Shown here piece by piece: positions 45,131 through 55,430 of a stretch of DNA of 64,000 nt (position 1 is the stretch's first letter; each line of letters opens with the position of its first letter). The DNA is from Henckelia pumila (lineage: Eukaryota > Streptophyta > Magnoliopsida > Lamiales > Gesneriaceae): assembly GCF_033568475.1 (NCBI RefSeq), contig NC_133120.1:90414151-90478150 (forward strand), in the 5' to 3' direction. A model generated the notes under the pieces. The model was not told where the DNA came from, did no database searches, and saw only the letters and a list, made by a program, of their open reading frames with translations. Position numbers and translations under genes: made by a program.

Positions 45131-45540
45131 GGGGGGAGATATAACAAGTCGTTAGAAGCACCAGAGTTTTTTTTTTTTTTTTTTCTCGAAAAATCGCTTG
45201 CGGTGCCATAAATTTATCTTCGCATGGGTTAAACTAAATACTAAACTTCTATTTTGTAAACAAAATCACTCTTAAAAATTTATTTGTTTAATGGTGTACA
45301 TAATATTTCAACCCATTATACAAATAGCAAAAAAATTTAGAACGAAGATTATTTTAGGAAAAACCAAAAATATTTACAAATAAAATAATAATACAACAAA
45401 GACATGATTGAAAATTTAAATAGAACTTCATAATTAGGAGTTTTACTTGAATAAGATAGCAAGATAATCTTAATATAGTGGAGCAAAATGGTCAAACACC
45501 AAAACATGGAAGGAAGGGAAAAGAATTCCCGTTAAATTAA

Positions 45541-45949
45541 ACAGTGTGTTTGGTGGATATGATTTGGAGAAAATTTGGTAAGATTTGGATTTGTAAATAC
45601 TGTTTTGGTGTTTGGCAAAATGGAATTTTAAAACGGGATTGGTATTTGATGAGATTTCATTTAACTAACTGAAATCCTTCCAAAATTGGTCGGATTTCAT
45701 GAGATTTCATGGGATTTGGGTTTATAAAAATAATAAAATTATTTCTAATAATAAATTTATACATTTTAGTTATAAATTTAAGTTTTCCAAACATTTTTTT
45801 AAAAAAAATATCACTTTCCTAAAATTTATGCTAGCAAATTCCAATATGTATTTTAACTTTTTTCCAAACACCAAAATGGAATTTCAATTCCATGAATTTC
45901 AATTCCAATCCAATTCCAAATACTATTTTTTGGATATCCAAACACAATG
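45541..45949. mobile_element. Tourist-like MITE, 409 bp
   Basis: Ends ACAGTGTGTTTGG and the complement of CATTGTGTTTGG, with TAA at both borders (45538-45540, 45950-45952). The interior has mirrored GGAATTT / AAATTCC words and no coding content. Confidence 0.75.
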
Positions 45950-45952
45950 TAA

Positions 45953-46187
45953 GGATCAGATATTTGAGGTCCTGTTATTTATTTATTATTTTTGGTGATT
46001 AGATAGAGGAGAACAAATAATGAGGGTTGTATGCTAAATGGTTGGCACCAAATATCCCCAAAACGGCAACAATTCAAATCATCATCACCATAATTAATTA
46101 AATTGAGGGGGTGGACATGTTTTCGTCATTTCGTGGTCCCCACAATCTTGATCCAAAAAATGGTACTTATGCCTCGAAATTTGGAAT

Positions 46188-46189
<2 letters not shown>
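45953..46189. other. Intergenic, nothing recognised
   Basis: No supported feature. Confidence 0.35.

Positions 46190-46233
<44 letters not shown>
46190..46233. repeat. (TA)n microsatellite
   Basis: An uninterrupted run of about 22 TA units. Confidence 0.97.
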
Positions 46234-46235
<2 letters not shown>

Positions 46236-47869
46236 CAAGTAAACAAAAAGATCACTGTTATAGTGACCATTCATATTTCATACACATTTCAAAATCAAAT
46301 ACCCATTTCTCACATAAAATTTTTGCACAGATGTATCGTGGCCTTCCTTTTTCAATAGCATAAAAAGCAAAAGATTACTTTTGCTAGAGGATGTCATAGT
46401 TTAGGAATTAGGAGCAACCTTTGATCAAAGTCGAGGAACGGTCACTAGGAATTGACGAGTTGTAATAAAACAAGACGGTGAAAATTTTATTTATTTTCCA
46501 CTTTTTTTTTTTTGTGTGGGTAAAGATGATGATGGAAATATTGATAAAAGGAATGAAGAAAGAATACAAGGAATTTTATGCCACTTAGAAAGAAAATGGG
46601 CAAAAGTGAAGATCACTTATATAACAAGTTGAGTGAATGGCATTTATTTTTATGGAACATTTGGTTCCATATGGATTTAAAGCCTGCGCACAAAATATTC
46701 TGGCGAAGAATGATAAATAATAATAAAATCGACTAGAATATAATTTACATTTAAACAGTTGGTCTTCATTCTCCGAAACAAGACAAGCGGATACTTCTAC
46801 GCAAATTCCTCTCATTAATTTTTAATTGCTTCCTACGAAAGGGCCGGACTTGAGCACAATCTGATGAAATCATTCGTTTCAGGGCCCAAGATTAGAGGGC
46901 CCAAAAAAACCAGTTCTATTATTATATATAGATAAATAAAGGTACTGTTAGGTTTAAAATCACATTAATATTTTGAATCTTCTAATTTATTTGAGTAGTA
47001 ATAGTATATACAAATAATGGCTCCTAAAATTTATATGTTTTATTTTATATGTTGTAGTTTTAATTGATAAAATTCATAGTTCATTTTAAGAAGACCTATA
47101 TTTAAAAAATTCGATTTAGGCCAAGAAAATCTCAAGTACGACACTGCCAACGAACCTCATTTTCATAACAATTTTCTTATCCACTTTCTCTAAACTATTA
47201 AATATAAATATAATCATGCATTTTGAGTCGCACCCTCTCTAAATAGCTCGATTATATCGGCATGCAAAAGAGCATAGACAAAACCAAAATAATAACAATC
47301 AAAATTAAAGTGAATTATTTTATTCCAAAAAAAAAATTAAAGTGAATTAATCCCACACCATACCCTTTAAAATTTAGTTTCAAGATATGTTTTTTGGTGG
47401 ACAAAGTATCCATATTCATAATAATATATAACTTTTAATATTGATGTTTATGTAAAGTTTATATATGTTTTTGCACAAAAACTCATTTGAGCCTATCTGA
47501 TTAACCAATTTTATAAAACATATATTCGATGGATAGTTGAAAAAGTTATTATTTTTTATATAAAAAATAATAATTTTTATTATATATTTAAATCATATCA
47601 ACTCGTCTAACAAATACAGAGACTCGTGATACACCTTATATTTTTTATTATTATTGTGCAATAATATTAATATCCTCAAGATAAACAAATCATTGTAACA
47701 CACGTGGATCTAGTTTTCTACTAAACAGTTCAGCTTACTCTAACCACAGATTTCCTAAACAATGATACTAATCTTGTCAAAAATTATATCCCTCTATCGA
47801 TTAATTAATTAAACATGGAATTGCAAGACAAATATTATGCTCCGCGTGTTAAATCTAACGAGAACAACC
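46234..47869. other. Intergenic, no gene seen
   Basis: AT-rich DNA. ORFs at 46103 and 46585 lack motifs; the first contains the translated TA run. No RNA gene or mobile element is recognised. Confidence 0.4.
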
Positions 47870-47877
47870 ATTAAACC

Positions 47878-48383
47878 CAATGTTTTCATAATCGTTGATT
47901 GAATCGGTCTATCTTAAAAAAATAGTCCAACTGATCGGATCATTTTAATCGAACGATCAGACCGAAAAATCATTTATATAATATAATGAGTAATATATTT
48001 TAAATTTTAAAAACCCAAAATATGTATATAAATAGACAAAAAAATATATTTACCAAATTTTGAAAACTAAATAACTATATAAATATATTTAAAATATTAT
48101 AATTATATATATATTTAAAAATAAATAAATTAATAAAAAAACTTTAGTATTGCTAAAATAATATTTTTAACAAAGTACAAATTTCAAATAAAAATGTATA
48201 TATATATATATATAATAAAATATTAAGTTTAAGGTTTTAAATTTTTTTAAAAAAAACTAATTTTTCAAAAAAAACCGGTTCAACAATTAAAACGGTTTTT
48301 GAAAGTGTTTTGATCTGAACTTGTGATCGGTTCTCGGTCGAATCGGGCAAACCGGCCTTTACGATGCGGTTTTCTGAACATTG
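47878..48383. mobile_element. hAT-type MITE, 506 bp
   Basis: Termini CAATGTTTTCATAATCG and the complement of CAATGTTCAGAAAACCGC, with an exact 8-bp duplication ATTAAACC (47870-47877, 48384-48391). Subterminal CGGTC/GATCGG words are mirrored; the core is AT-rich. The ends resemble the MITE at 40691. Confidence 0.88.
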
Positions 48384-48447
48384 ATTAAACCAACTTATCC
48401 ATATGATTGTTAACAGAATAAGAATAAGATGCAACATTGATTGATTT

Positions 48448-48723
48448 TGTTGAAAAATATTATTATTATTAATATTATGTTGAATATTGAATGTTGAATG
48501 TTGAATATTGAGTTGTAAAATGTGGAAAATTAGTGTGTGATGATGTAGATGATGATGTATTTATTTTTGGACTAATCTCAAATGTGGATCTATAAATAGG
48601 TCTTTATTTGTGATGAAAAATACAATTGAATTGAGAGAAAAATATTTGTGAAGTGTAGAGTTTGATATATTTTGAGTTTTGGAGTTTTTACTTTTTACCA
48701 TAAATTTTTACTTTTTCACAACA
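48448..48723 (+). repeat. Copia 5' LTR
   Basis: A 276-bp direct repeat. It has a TATA box (TATAAATAGG from 48591), presumably the main promoter, and TGTTGAA(T) short repeats near the start. Confidence 0.95.
48591..48599 (+). promoter_or_regulatory. LTR TATA box
   Basis: TATAAATAG within the U3 part of the 5' LTR, ~130 bp before its end. It is the likely start signal of the genomic RNA. Confidence 0.6.
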
Positions 48724-48829
48724 TGTTATCAGCACGATCGCTCGAAAGTTCTCTATATTTTCCGCCGCTCCAAAATACAAGAAGAAGTCAAAAATATTCA
48801 ACAAGTAAGAATTTTTATTTTACTGTTTA

Positions 48830-49215
48830 TATATTTTTATTGTGTATATATATTAATATATAATATCATGTTATAAAAAAAAATAGTTTTTTTCAAAACT
48901 TGTTATAAATCCTGGGAGGATGTTAAGACGACATCCCACACTCCCGGTAAGGGATACGACAAGTATAAAAGCCTCTAAGGTTTTTAAATAATAACGTGAT
49001 ATATATTTATTATGTATATATATTAACTGTATTAATATATAATTTCATGTTATTATATAAAAGGTTGTCTATGACACTGACCTTATAATAACGTGATATG
49101 ATATATATTATTGTGTATTTATATACTAACCATATTCGTATAATCTCATGTTATTATATAAAAGGTTGTCTACGACACTGATCTTATAATAATGTGATAT
49201 GATATACATAATTAT
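48830..49215 (+). repeat. Tandem repeats in the copia leader
   Basis: A unit of ~110 bp containing CATGTTATTATATAAAAGGT, TGTCTAYGACACTGAYCTTA and TAATAACGTGATATGATATA occurs about two and a half times between the primer-binding site and gag. Confidence 0.75.
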
Positions 49216-49297
49216 TTAATTATGATTATCATTATGTGCATCACATGATTATCACGATTTTTTATTCAACACATACACGATTTTTTTCCTTACCCCC

Positions 49298-49343
49298 AAC
49301 GGTCACAAACGGTAATAAACGGCTAGTTTTTGCCCTATAAATA
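49298..49343 (+). promoter_or_regulatory. Internal promoter-like block: three AACGG motifs and TATA
   Basis: AACGG occurs at 49298, 49308 and 49318, exactly 10 bp apart, followed by TATAAATA at 49336-49343. The next ~90 bp are CA- and TC-rich like a plant 5' leader (TCACACCAAAATTC, ATCTCAAAAC) and reach ATG at 49432. AACGG is the core of mitosis-specific activator elements bound by three-repeat MYB proteins. The arrangement suggests a second promoter inside the element; function is inferred. Confidence 0.4.
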
Positions 49344-49431
49344 TGTTCACTCAAACTCATTTTCAATCACACCAAAATTCATTCTTCATCTCAAAACATT
49401 TTCTCCTCGGTTTTTTTCGAAAAAGAAGAAG

Positions 49432-49605
49432 ATGGAGTTTTTGGCTTTTCTAAGGATATCTTTCATAACGATTATGATCATCATGCTCACGAGTTTTGTA
49501 CTCACCAGCGATTTTCCACCACATGCTTTTTCTCTATTTGTACACTTACTTGTACTCATCGTTTATCCATTATTTTGTATTGTCATATTAATGGAAATTA
49601 ACTAA
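49432..49605 (+). CDS. Small hydrophobic ORF upstream of gag
   Basis: 57 codons from the ATG at 49432 to a TAA 30 bp before the gag ATG. It has two hydrophobic stretches, FITIMIIMLTSFVL and LLVLIVYPLFCIVILM, that could span a membrane. It lies between a TATA-like block and gag. I know no named copia protein like it; it may be chance coding in a leader or an upstream ORF that tunes gag translation. Confidence 0.35.
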   Translation: MEFLAFLRISFITIMIIMLTSFVLTSDFPPHAFSLFVHLLVLIVYPLFCIVILMEIN

Positions 49606-49634
49606 TAAAATGCATTGTTATTTTTCTAGTCACC

Positions 49635-50675
49635 ATGTCAAATTTGGCAAAGATTGAATTCGTTGCGCTCGATATCATTGGAAAGAATTATATGCCATGG
49701 ACTCTCGATGTAGAAATGCATCTTGAGTCATTGGGTCTAAGTGATACAATCAAAGAAATTAATATATCAACCTCACAAGATAAAGCAAAGGCAATGATTT
49801 TCTTACGCCGACATCTTGATGAAGGGTTGAAATGTGAGTATCTCACAGAAAAAGACCCAATGATTTTATGGAAATGGTTGAAAGAAAGATTTGAGCATAT
49901 AAGGGAAGTGATACTTCCGACCGCCCGTGATGAATGGAATTCGTTGAGAATCCAAGACTTTAAAAAAGTCAGTGAATATAATTCTGCAATGTATCGAATA
50001 GTCTCGCAATTAAAATTCTGTGGACTTCAAGTCACAGAGATGGAAATGCTTGAGAAAACGTTTTCCACTTTTCACGCATCAAATATAACTCTACAGCAAT
50101 AGTATAGAGTGTGTGGTTTTACGAGATATTCTGAGCTCATTGCATGTCTTCTTGTGGTGGAAAAGAATAACGAATTATTAATAAGAAATCATCAATCCCG
50201 ACCCACTGGATCAACGGCATTTCCTGAAGCAAATGTCGTAATGAAAAATGAAAACCAAAATTAAAGGCATAGACCAGATTTTGGTCGTGGACGAGGTCGA
50301 GGAAGTGGGCGTGGGCGTGGACGTAAAAATTATCGCGGTCGTGGTCGTGGCCGTGGATATGAAAATAATCGAGATAGTTATTTCAATAACTCATCTCAAA
50401 AGAACGTCACGAACCACCCACCAAAAAGACAGCATGAAAATACAAGTGAAAATGAAAATCACTCAAAAAGATCTGAGAGTGTTTGTTATAGATGTGGCAC
50501 TCCAGGATATTGGTCACATATTTGTCGAACCCGTGAGCACCTATGTAAGCTCTATAAAGAATCGACAAAGGGGAAAGGAAAAGAGACCAATTTTGTTGAA
50601 GATAGTGACCATTTAATTGGTTCAACTAGTTTCAATGCTGCAGATTTTTTGAATGATTTCGAAGACATTGATTAA
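49635..50675 (+). pseudogene. Copia gag, interrupted
   Basis: The frame starts MSNLAKIEFVALDIIGKNYM and runs through a typical copia gag (MPWTLDVEMHLESLGL, DEWNSLRIQDFKKVSEYNSA). It is broken by TAG at 50101-50103 and TAA near 50261. After the stops come an Arg/Gly-rich RNA-binding tract (GRGRGRGSGRGRGRKNYRGR) and a zinc knuckle reading CYRCGTPGYWSHIC, where the usual His of C-x2-C-x4-H-x4-C is Tyr. The frame ends NDFEDID-stop at 50675. Confidence 0.88.
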
Positions 50676-50789
50676 AAGATTGGTGGGACTATATTGTAAC
50701 AAATTTGTATTTTTCATGCATTCTTGTATTATAAAGCATGTTATATTTTGCATTTGTATTGTACTTAATTTTTCTTTATTGCATTTTTT

Positions 50790-53700
50790 GTGAAGTTTGA
50801 TATGGAAAATGCTATGAGCAAACATGGAAATAATATCATGGAAATTTGCATACCAGATAGTGGTACAACACACACTATTCTGCGAGATGAAAGATATTTC
50901 TTGGAAATAAAACCAACAAAAACAATGGTGAATACCATATCAGGTCCTGTAGACTTGATTGAAGGTTGTGGAAAAGCACATTTTTTGTTACCTAATGGTA
51001 CAAAATTTCTGATAAATGATGCTTTATATTCACCACAATCGAAAAGAAATTTGTTGAGTTTTAATGACATATACTCTCATGGGTATGATACTGAGACGAT
51101 AACTGATGAAAATCAGAAATATATGTGTCTTACCACATATAAATCAGGAAAGAAATATGTGGTTGAAAAATTATCAATGCTCCCTACTGGATTGCATTAT
51201 ACACATATAAGCCAATCGAATCAAATATGGTGGTTAATAATTCTTCAATATTAACAAATTGGCATGATCGATTGGGACATCCTGGTTCAATAATGATGCG
51301 AAGAATTATTGAAAATACGCATGGTCATCCATTGAAAGACCAGAAGATCTTTCAGAATAATAAGTTTCAATGTAAAGCATGTTCTCTTGGAAAACTTATT
51401 ATAAGACCATCGCCAGCTAAAATCCAAACTGAATCACCCATATTTCTTGAACGTATTCAGGGTGATATTTGTGGGCCAATTCATCCACCATGTGGACCAT
51501 TTCGATATTTTATGGTATTGATCGATGCCTCTAGCAGATGGTCACATGTATGCTTATTGTCAACTCGGAATGTGGCATTTGCAAGATTGATGGCTCAAAT
51601 AATAAAATTGCGAAATCAATTTCCCGATTATACAATCAATAAAATAAGACTTGATAATGCTGGAGAATTTACATCCCAGACTTTCAATGATTATTGTATG
51701 TCAATGGGAATCACTGTTGAACATCCTGTAGCTCATGTTCATACGCAAAATGGATTAGCTGAATCATTGATTAAACGTCTACAACTGATGGCTAGACCAA
51801 TGATTATGAAAACAAAACTCCCTATTTCTATATGGGGACATGCAATTTTACATGCTGCGGCATTAATTCGCATCAGACCAAGTGCATATCATAAATTCTC
51901 CCCATTGCAACTTGTATTTGGTAAAGAACCAAATATCTCTCATCTGAGAATTTTTGGATGTATGGTGTATGTGCCTATTGCACCACCTCAACGATCAAAA
52001 ATGGGTCCACAAAGAAAAATCGGTATTTATATCGGTTATGATAGTCCATCAATCATTCGATATCTTGAGCCTCAGACAGGCGATGTGTTTACATCACGCT
52101 TTGCTGATTGTCATTTTAATGAAGAAATCTTCCCAGTGTTAGGGGGAGAAAAGAAACACATCGAAAAAGAAATCACATGGTATGTACCATCATTGTTACA
52201 TTTGGATCCAAGGACCAAACAATGTGAGAAAGATGTACAGCAAATTGTGCACATGCAAAGAATTGCAAATCAAATGCCAGATGCATTTGCAGACACAAAA
52301 GGGGTAACAAAATCATATATACATGCTGTAAATGCCCCTGCTCGAATTGAAATTCCAAAAAAACAAATTGAAGACACTCATGATGTCATAAAACGCTTGA
52401 AGCGTGAAAGACCAGTCGGTTCCAATGATAAAAATCCTCGGAAAAAAAAAGGCATAGAGAAACACGACGATCATAAAATAGAAAATGGTGTTCCAGAAGA
52501 ATCACCTGATGATGAAAATATTCTGTCAGAACCACAAACTGACGAGAATCGTGAAATCTCTATCAATTATATTAATACTGGAAAAATATGGAACCGAAAA
52601 GACATAGAAGATATTGATGAGATATTTTCTTATAATGTGGCTTGTGACATCGTAAATGAAAATGAGGATCATGAACCAAAATCTTTTGGTGAATGTAAAA
52701 CTCGTCATGATTGGGCCAAATGGAAAGATGTCATCCAGGTTGAATTGGATTCGCTGAATAAACGTAATGTTTTTGAACCTATAGTCCTTACACCTGAAGG
52801 TGTAAAACCTGTTGGATACAAATGTGTTTTTATTCGAAAGCGAAATGAGAAAAATGAAATAGTCAGATATAAAGCTAGACTTGTTGCACAAGGTTTTTCT
52901 CAAAGTCCTGGAATTGATTATGAAGAAACTTATTCTCCTGTTATGGATGCAATTACGTTTCGATATTTGATTAGTTTGGCAGTGTCTGAAAATTTGGAAA
53001 TGTGTCTTATGGATGTTGTTACAGCTTACTTATACGGATCACTTGATAGTGATATATACATGAAAATCCCTGAAGGATTTAAGATGCCTGAAGCACAAAG
53101 TTCAAAACCCAGAGAATTTTATTCTGTAAAATTGCAAAGATCATTATATGGGTTGAAGCAATCAGGCCGAATGTGGTATAATCGGCTAAGTGATCACTTG
53201 ATGAAAAAGGGATATGTAAATGATCCAATATGCCCTTGTGTTTTCATCAAGAAAACAACATCCGGATGTGTAATTATTGATGTATATGTTGATGATTTAA
53301 ACATCATTGGAACGAATAAAGAAATTCAAGAAGTTATGATGTACTTGAAGGAAGAATTCGAAATGAAGGATCTTGGAAAAACCAAGTATTGTCTGGGTTT
53401 GCAAATCGAACAAAAAGAATGTGGAATTTTTGTTCACCAGGCAAATTATACAGAAAAGATCCTTAAACGTTTTAATATGGATAAATCAAATCCATTAAGT
53501 ACTCCAATGGTCGTAAGATCATTAAACATAGAAAAGGATCCATTCCGTCCATGTGGAGATGATGAAGTTATTCTTGGTCCAGAAGTACCATATCTAAGTG
53601 TCATTGATGCCCTTATGTATCTTGCAAATTGCACTAGACCTGATATATCTTTTGCTGTAAATTTATTGGCAAGATTCAGTTCATATCCAACAAAGAGGCA

Positions 53701-54283
53701 CTGGAACGGAATTAAATATATATTTCGTTATCTACGAGGAACAACAGATTTGGAACTTTTGTACTCAAAAGACACCAATCAAAGTATCATTGGTTATGCT
53801 GATGCTGGATATTTATCTGATCCACATAAGGCACGTTCTCAAACCGGATATGTATTTACTCGTGGAGGCACCGCAATTTCTTGGCGTTCACAGAAACAAA
53901 CACTCGTAACAACTTCATCAAATCACGCTGAGATTATTGCGCTACATGAAGCAAGCCGTGAATGTGTTTGGCTAAAATCAATGACACAACATATCCAAAC
54001 TTCTTGTGGATTATCAGTAGACAAGAAGCCTGTGACGTTGTATGAAGACAATGCTGCATGTATTTCTCAAATGAAAGAAGGATACATCAAAAGTGACAGA
54101 ACAAAACATATACCCCCAAAGTTCTTTGCCTACACTCAAGAGCTTGAGAAGAATAAAGATATTGATATCTGTTATATTCAATCAAGTGAGAACTCATCAG
54201 ATCTCTTCACAAAGGCACTTCCCACGACGATATTCAGAAAGCATATATACAACATTGGGATGCGCAATCTGCGGAATATGTGA
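50790..54283 (+). pseudogene. Copia pol: protease, integrase, RT, RNase H; frameshifted
   Basis: The protease part (50790-51254) has the active site as IPDSGTTHTIL. A shift near 51230 separates it from a 1,018-codon frame. That frame has GAG-pre-integrase (HDRLGHPG ... CKAC), the integrase triad (Asp80 in IQGDICGPI, Asp143 in RLDNAGEF, Glu179 in GLAESLIKR), reverse transcriptase (MDVVTAYLYGSLD, active site YVDD in DVYVDDLNIIG) and RNase H (GYADAGYLSD, SNHAEIIAL, YEDNAACI). It ends MRNLRNM-stop. Catalytic residues of all enzymes are present, so only the junction shift is a visible lesion in pol. Confidence 0.93.
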
Positions 54284-54448
54284 AGAATCACTCATATTAA
54301 CATGAGGGGGAGTTTACGTGGCTGCACTCTTTTTTCCTTACTATGGTTTTTATCCCACTGGGTTTTTCCTAGTAAGGTTTTTAACGAGGCAGTATAAAAC
54401 ACGTAATGAAGACAGTCATCATATCACGATCATCATCACAAGGGGGAG

Positions 54449-54724
54449 TGTTGAAAAATATTATTATTATTAATATTATGTTGAATATTGAATGTTGAAT
54501 GTTGAATATTGAGTTGTAAAATGTGAAAAATTAGTGTGTGATGATGTAGATGATGATGTATTTATTTTTGGACTAATCTCAAATGTGGATCTATAAATAG
54601 GTCTTCATTTGTGATGAAAAATACAATTGAATTGAGAGAAAAATATTTGTGAAGTGTAGAGTTTGATATATTTTGAGTTTTGAAGTTTTTACTTTTTACC
54701 ATAAATTTTTACTTTTTCACAACA
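54449..54724 (+). repeat. Copia 3' LTR
   Basis: The same length as the 5' LTR, with three transitions between them (in GTGRAAAATTAG, GGTCTTYATTTG and TTTTGRAGTTTT). Target duplicate GATTT follows. Confidence 0.95.
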
Positions 54725-54729
54725 GATTT

Positions 54730-55430
54730 AACCATTTTGCTTCTAAAGTGCATTTTGTGGAGAACGAGTGAGTGTACACTCATTCCATTTGAAAGGGGAT
54801 GCCATGTTTCACATTGTGGGTATCACTTCAAAAAGAAAAAAACGAAGAGTGAATATTAATTAACAATTTAAAATTTTTAAAGTGATAAACTAAATAGCAT
54901 AATAAAAACTAACTAAGCAAGATATATAATTGGATAAAAGATGATAAAATAAAAACATTTGGTAGGATTAATGATTTAATACTATCGCAAATTCCTCGCA
55001 AGTATCTAAATAAATATTTTAATTTATGGGTACAATTTTGAATTGCTAATATATAGAAGAGAGGAGAAGAAAATCCCTTGCCTTCTCCGGTGAAGGGAGA
55101 GAGTTTCACCTTCGTCACCGTCTCCTCTGTCTCTCACTACGTATGCATAGTGGACTCTCTATCTCTATCGTTCGAGACGTGGATGAAGCTCTGCGTTGCT
55201 GACCTAACGTTTGGCGTCTATTTACTTCTGTTGGGATTATTCGTCACTTCTCCAAATCATACAAACGACACCCGTTTTTTTTTCTTTTAATTTGCATAAA
55301 GATTTCAGTTTTCACTTGGTTTTTTCGTGATCATCAATACCAGCTATTACTAAGCGTGAGCTGCCGCCTATATTCTCTGTCTTTTCTCTTTCTTTTTGTT
55401 GTTTAGAGAGACTCTTGATTTGATAGAAAG
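54730..55430. other. Promoter and 5' leader region of the galactosyltransferase gene
   Basis: 54730-55050 is AT-rich. From ~55060 CT-rich sequence (TCTCCTCTGTCTCTCACTAC and similar) resembles a plant 5' untranslated leader leading to ATG 55431. A TATA box cannot be assigned with confidence. The copia insertion ends ~700 bp upstream of the ATG. Confidence 0.45.

Larger units (their letters stand above)
48448..54724 (+). mobile_element. Ty1/copia retrotransposon, structurally complete
   Basis: Two 276-bp LTRs (TGTTGAAAAATA ... TTTTTCACAACA) are flanked by the 5-bp target duplicate GATTT (48443-48447, 54725-54729). After the left LTR comes TGTTATCAGCACGA, a tRNA-Met-type primer-binding variant; before the right LTR is the purine tract AAGGGGGAG. 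Internal order is leader, gag, protease, integrase, reverse transcriptase, RNase H, the copia order. The two LTRs differ at only three positions by my count, all transitions, so the insertion is young. Nevertheless gag has two stops and the protease-integrase junction is frameshifted. Confidence 0.96.
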
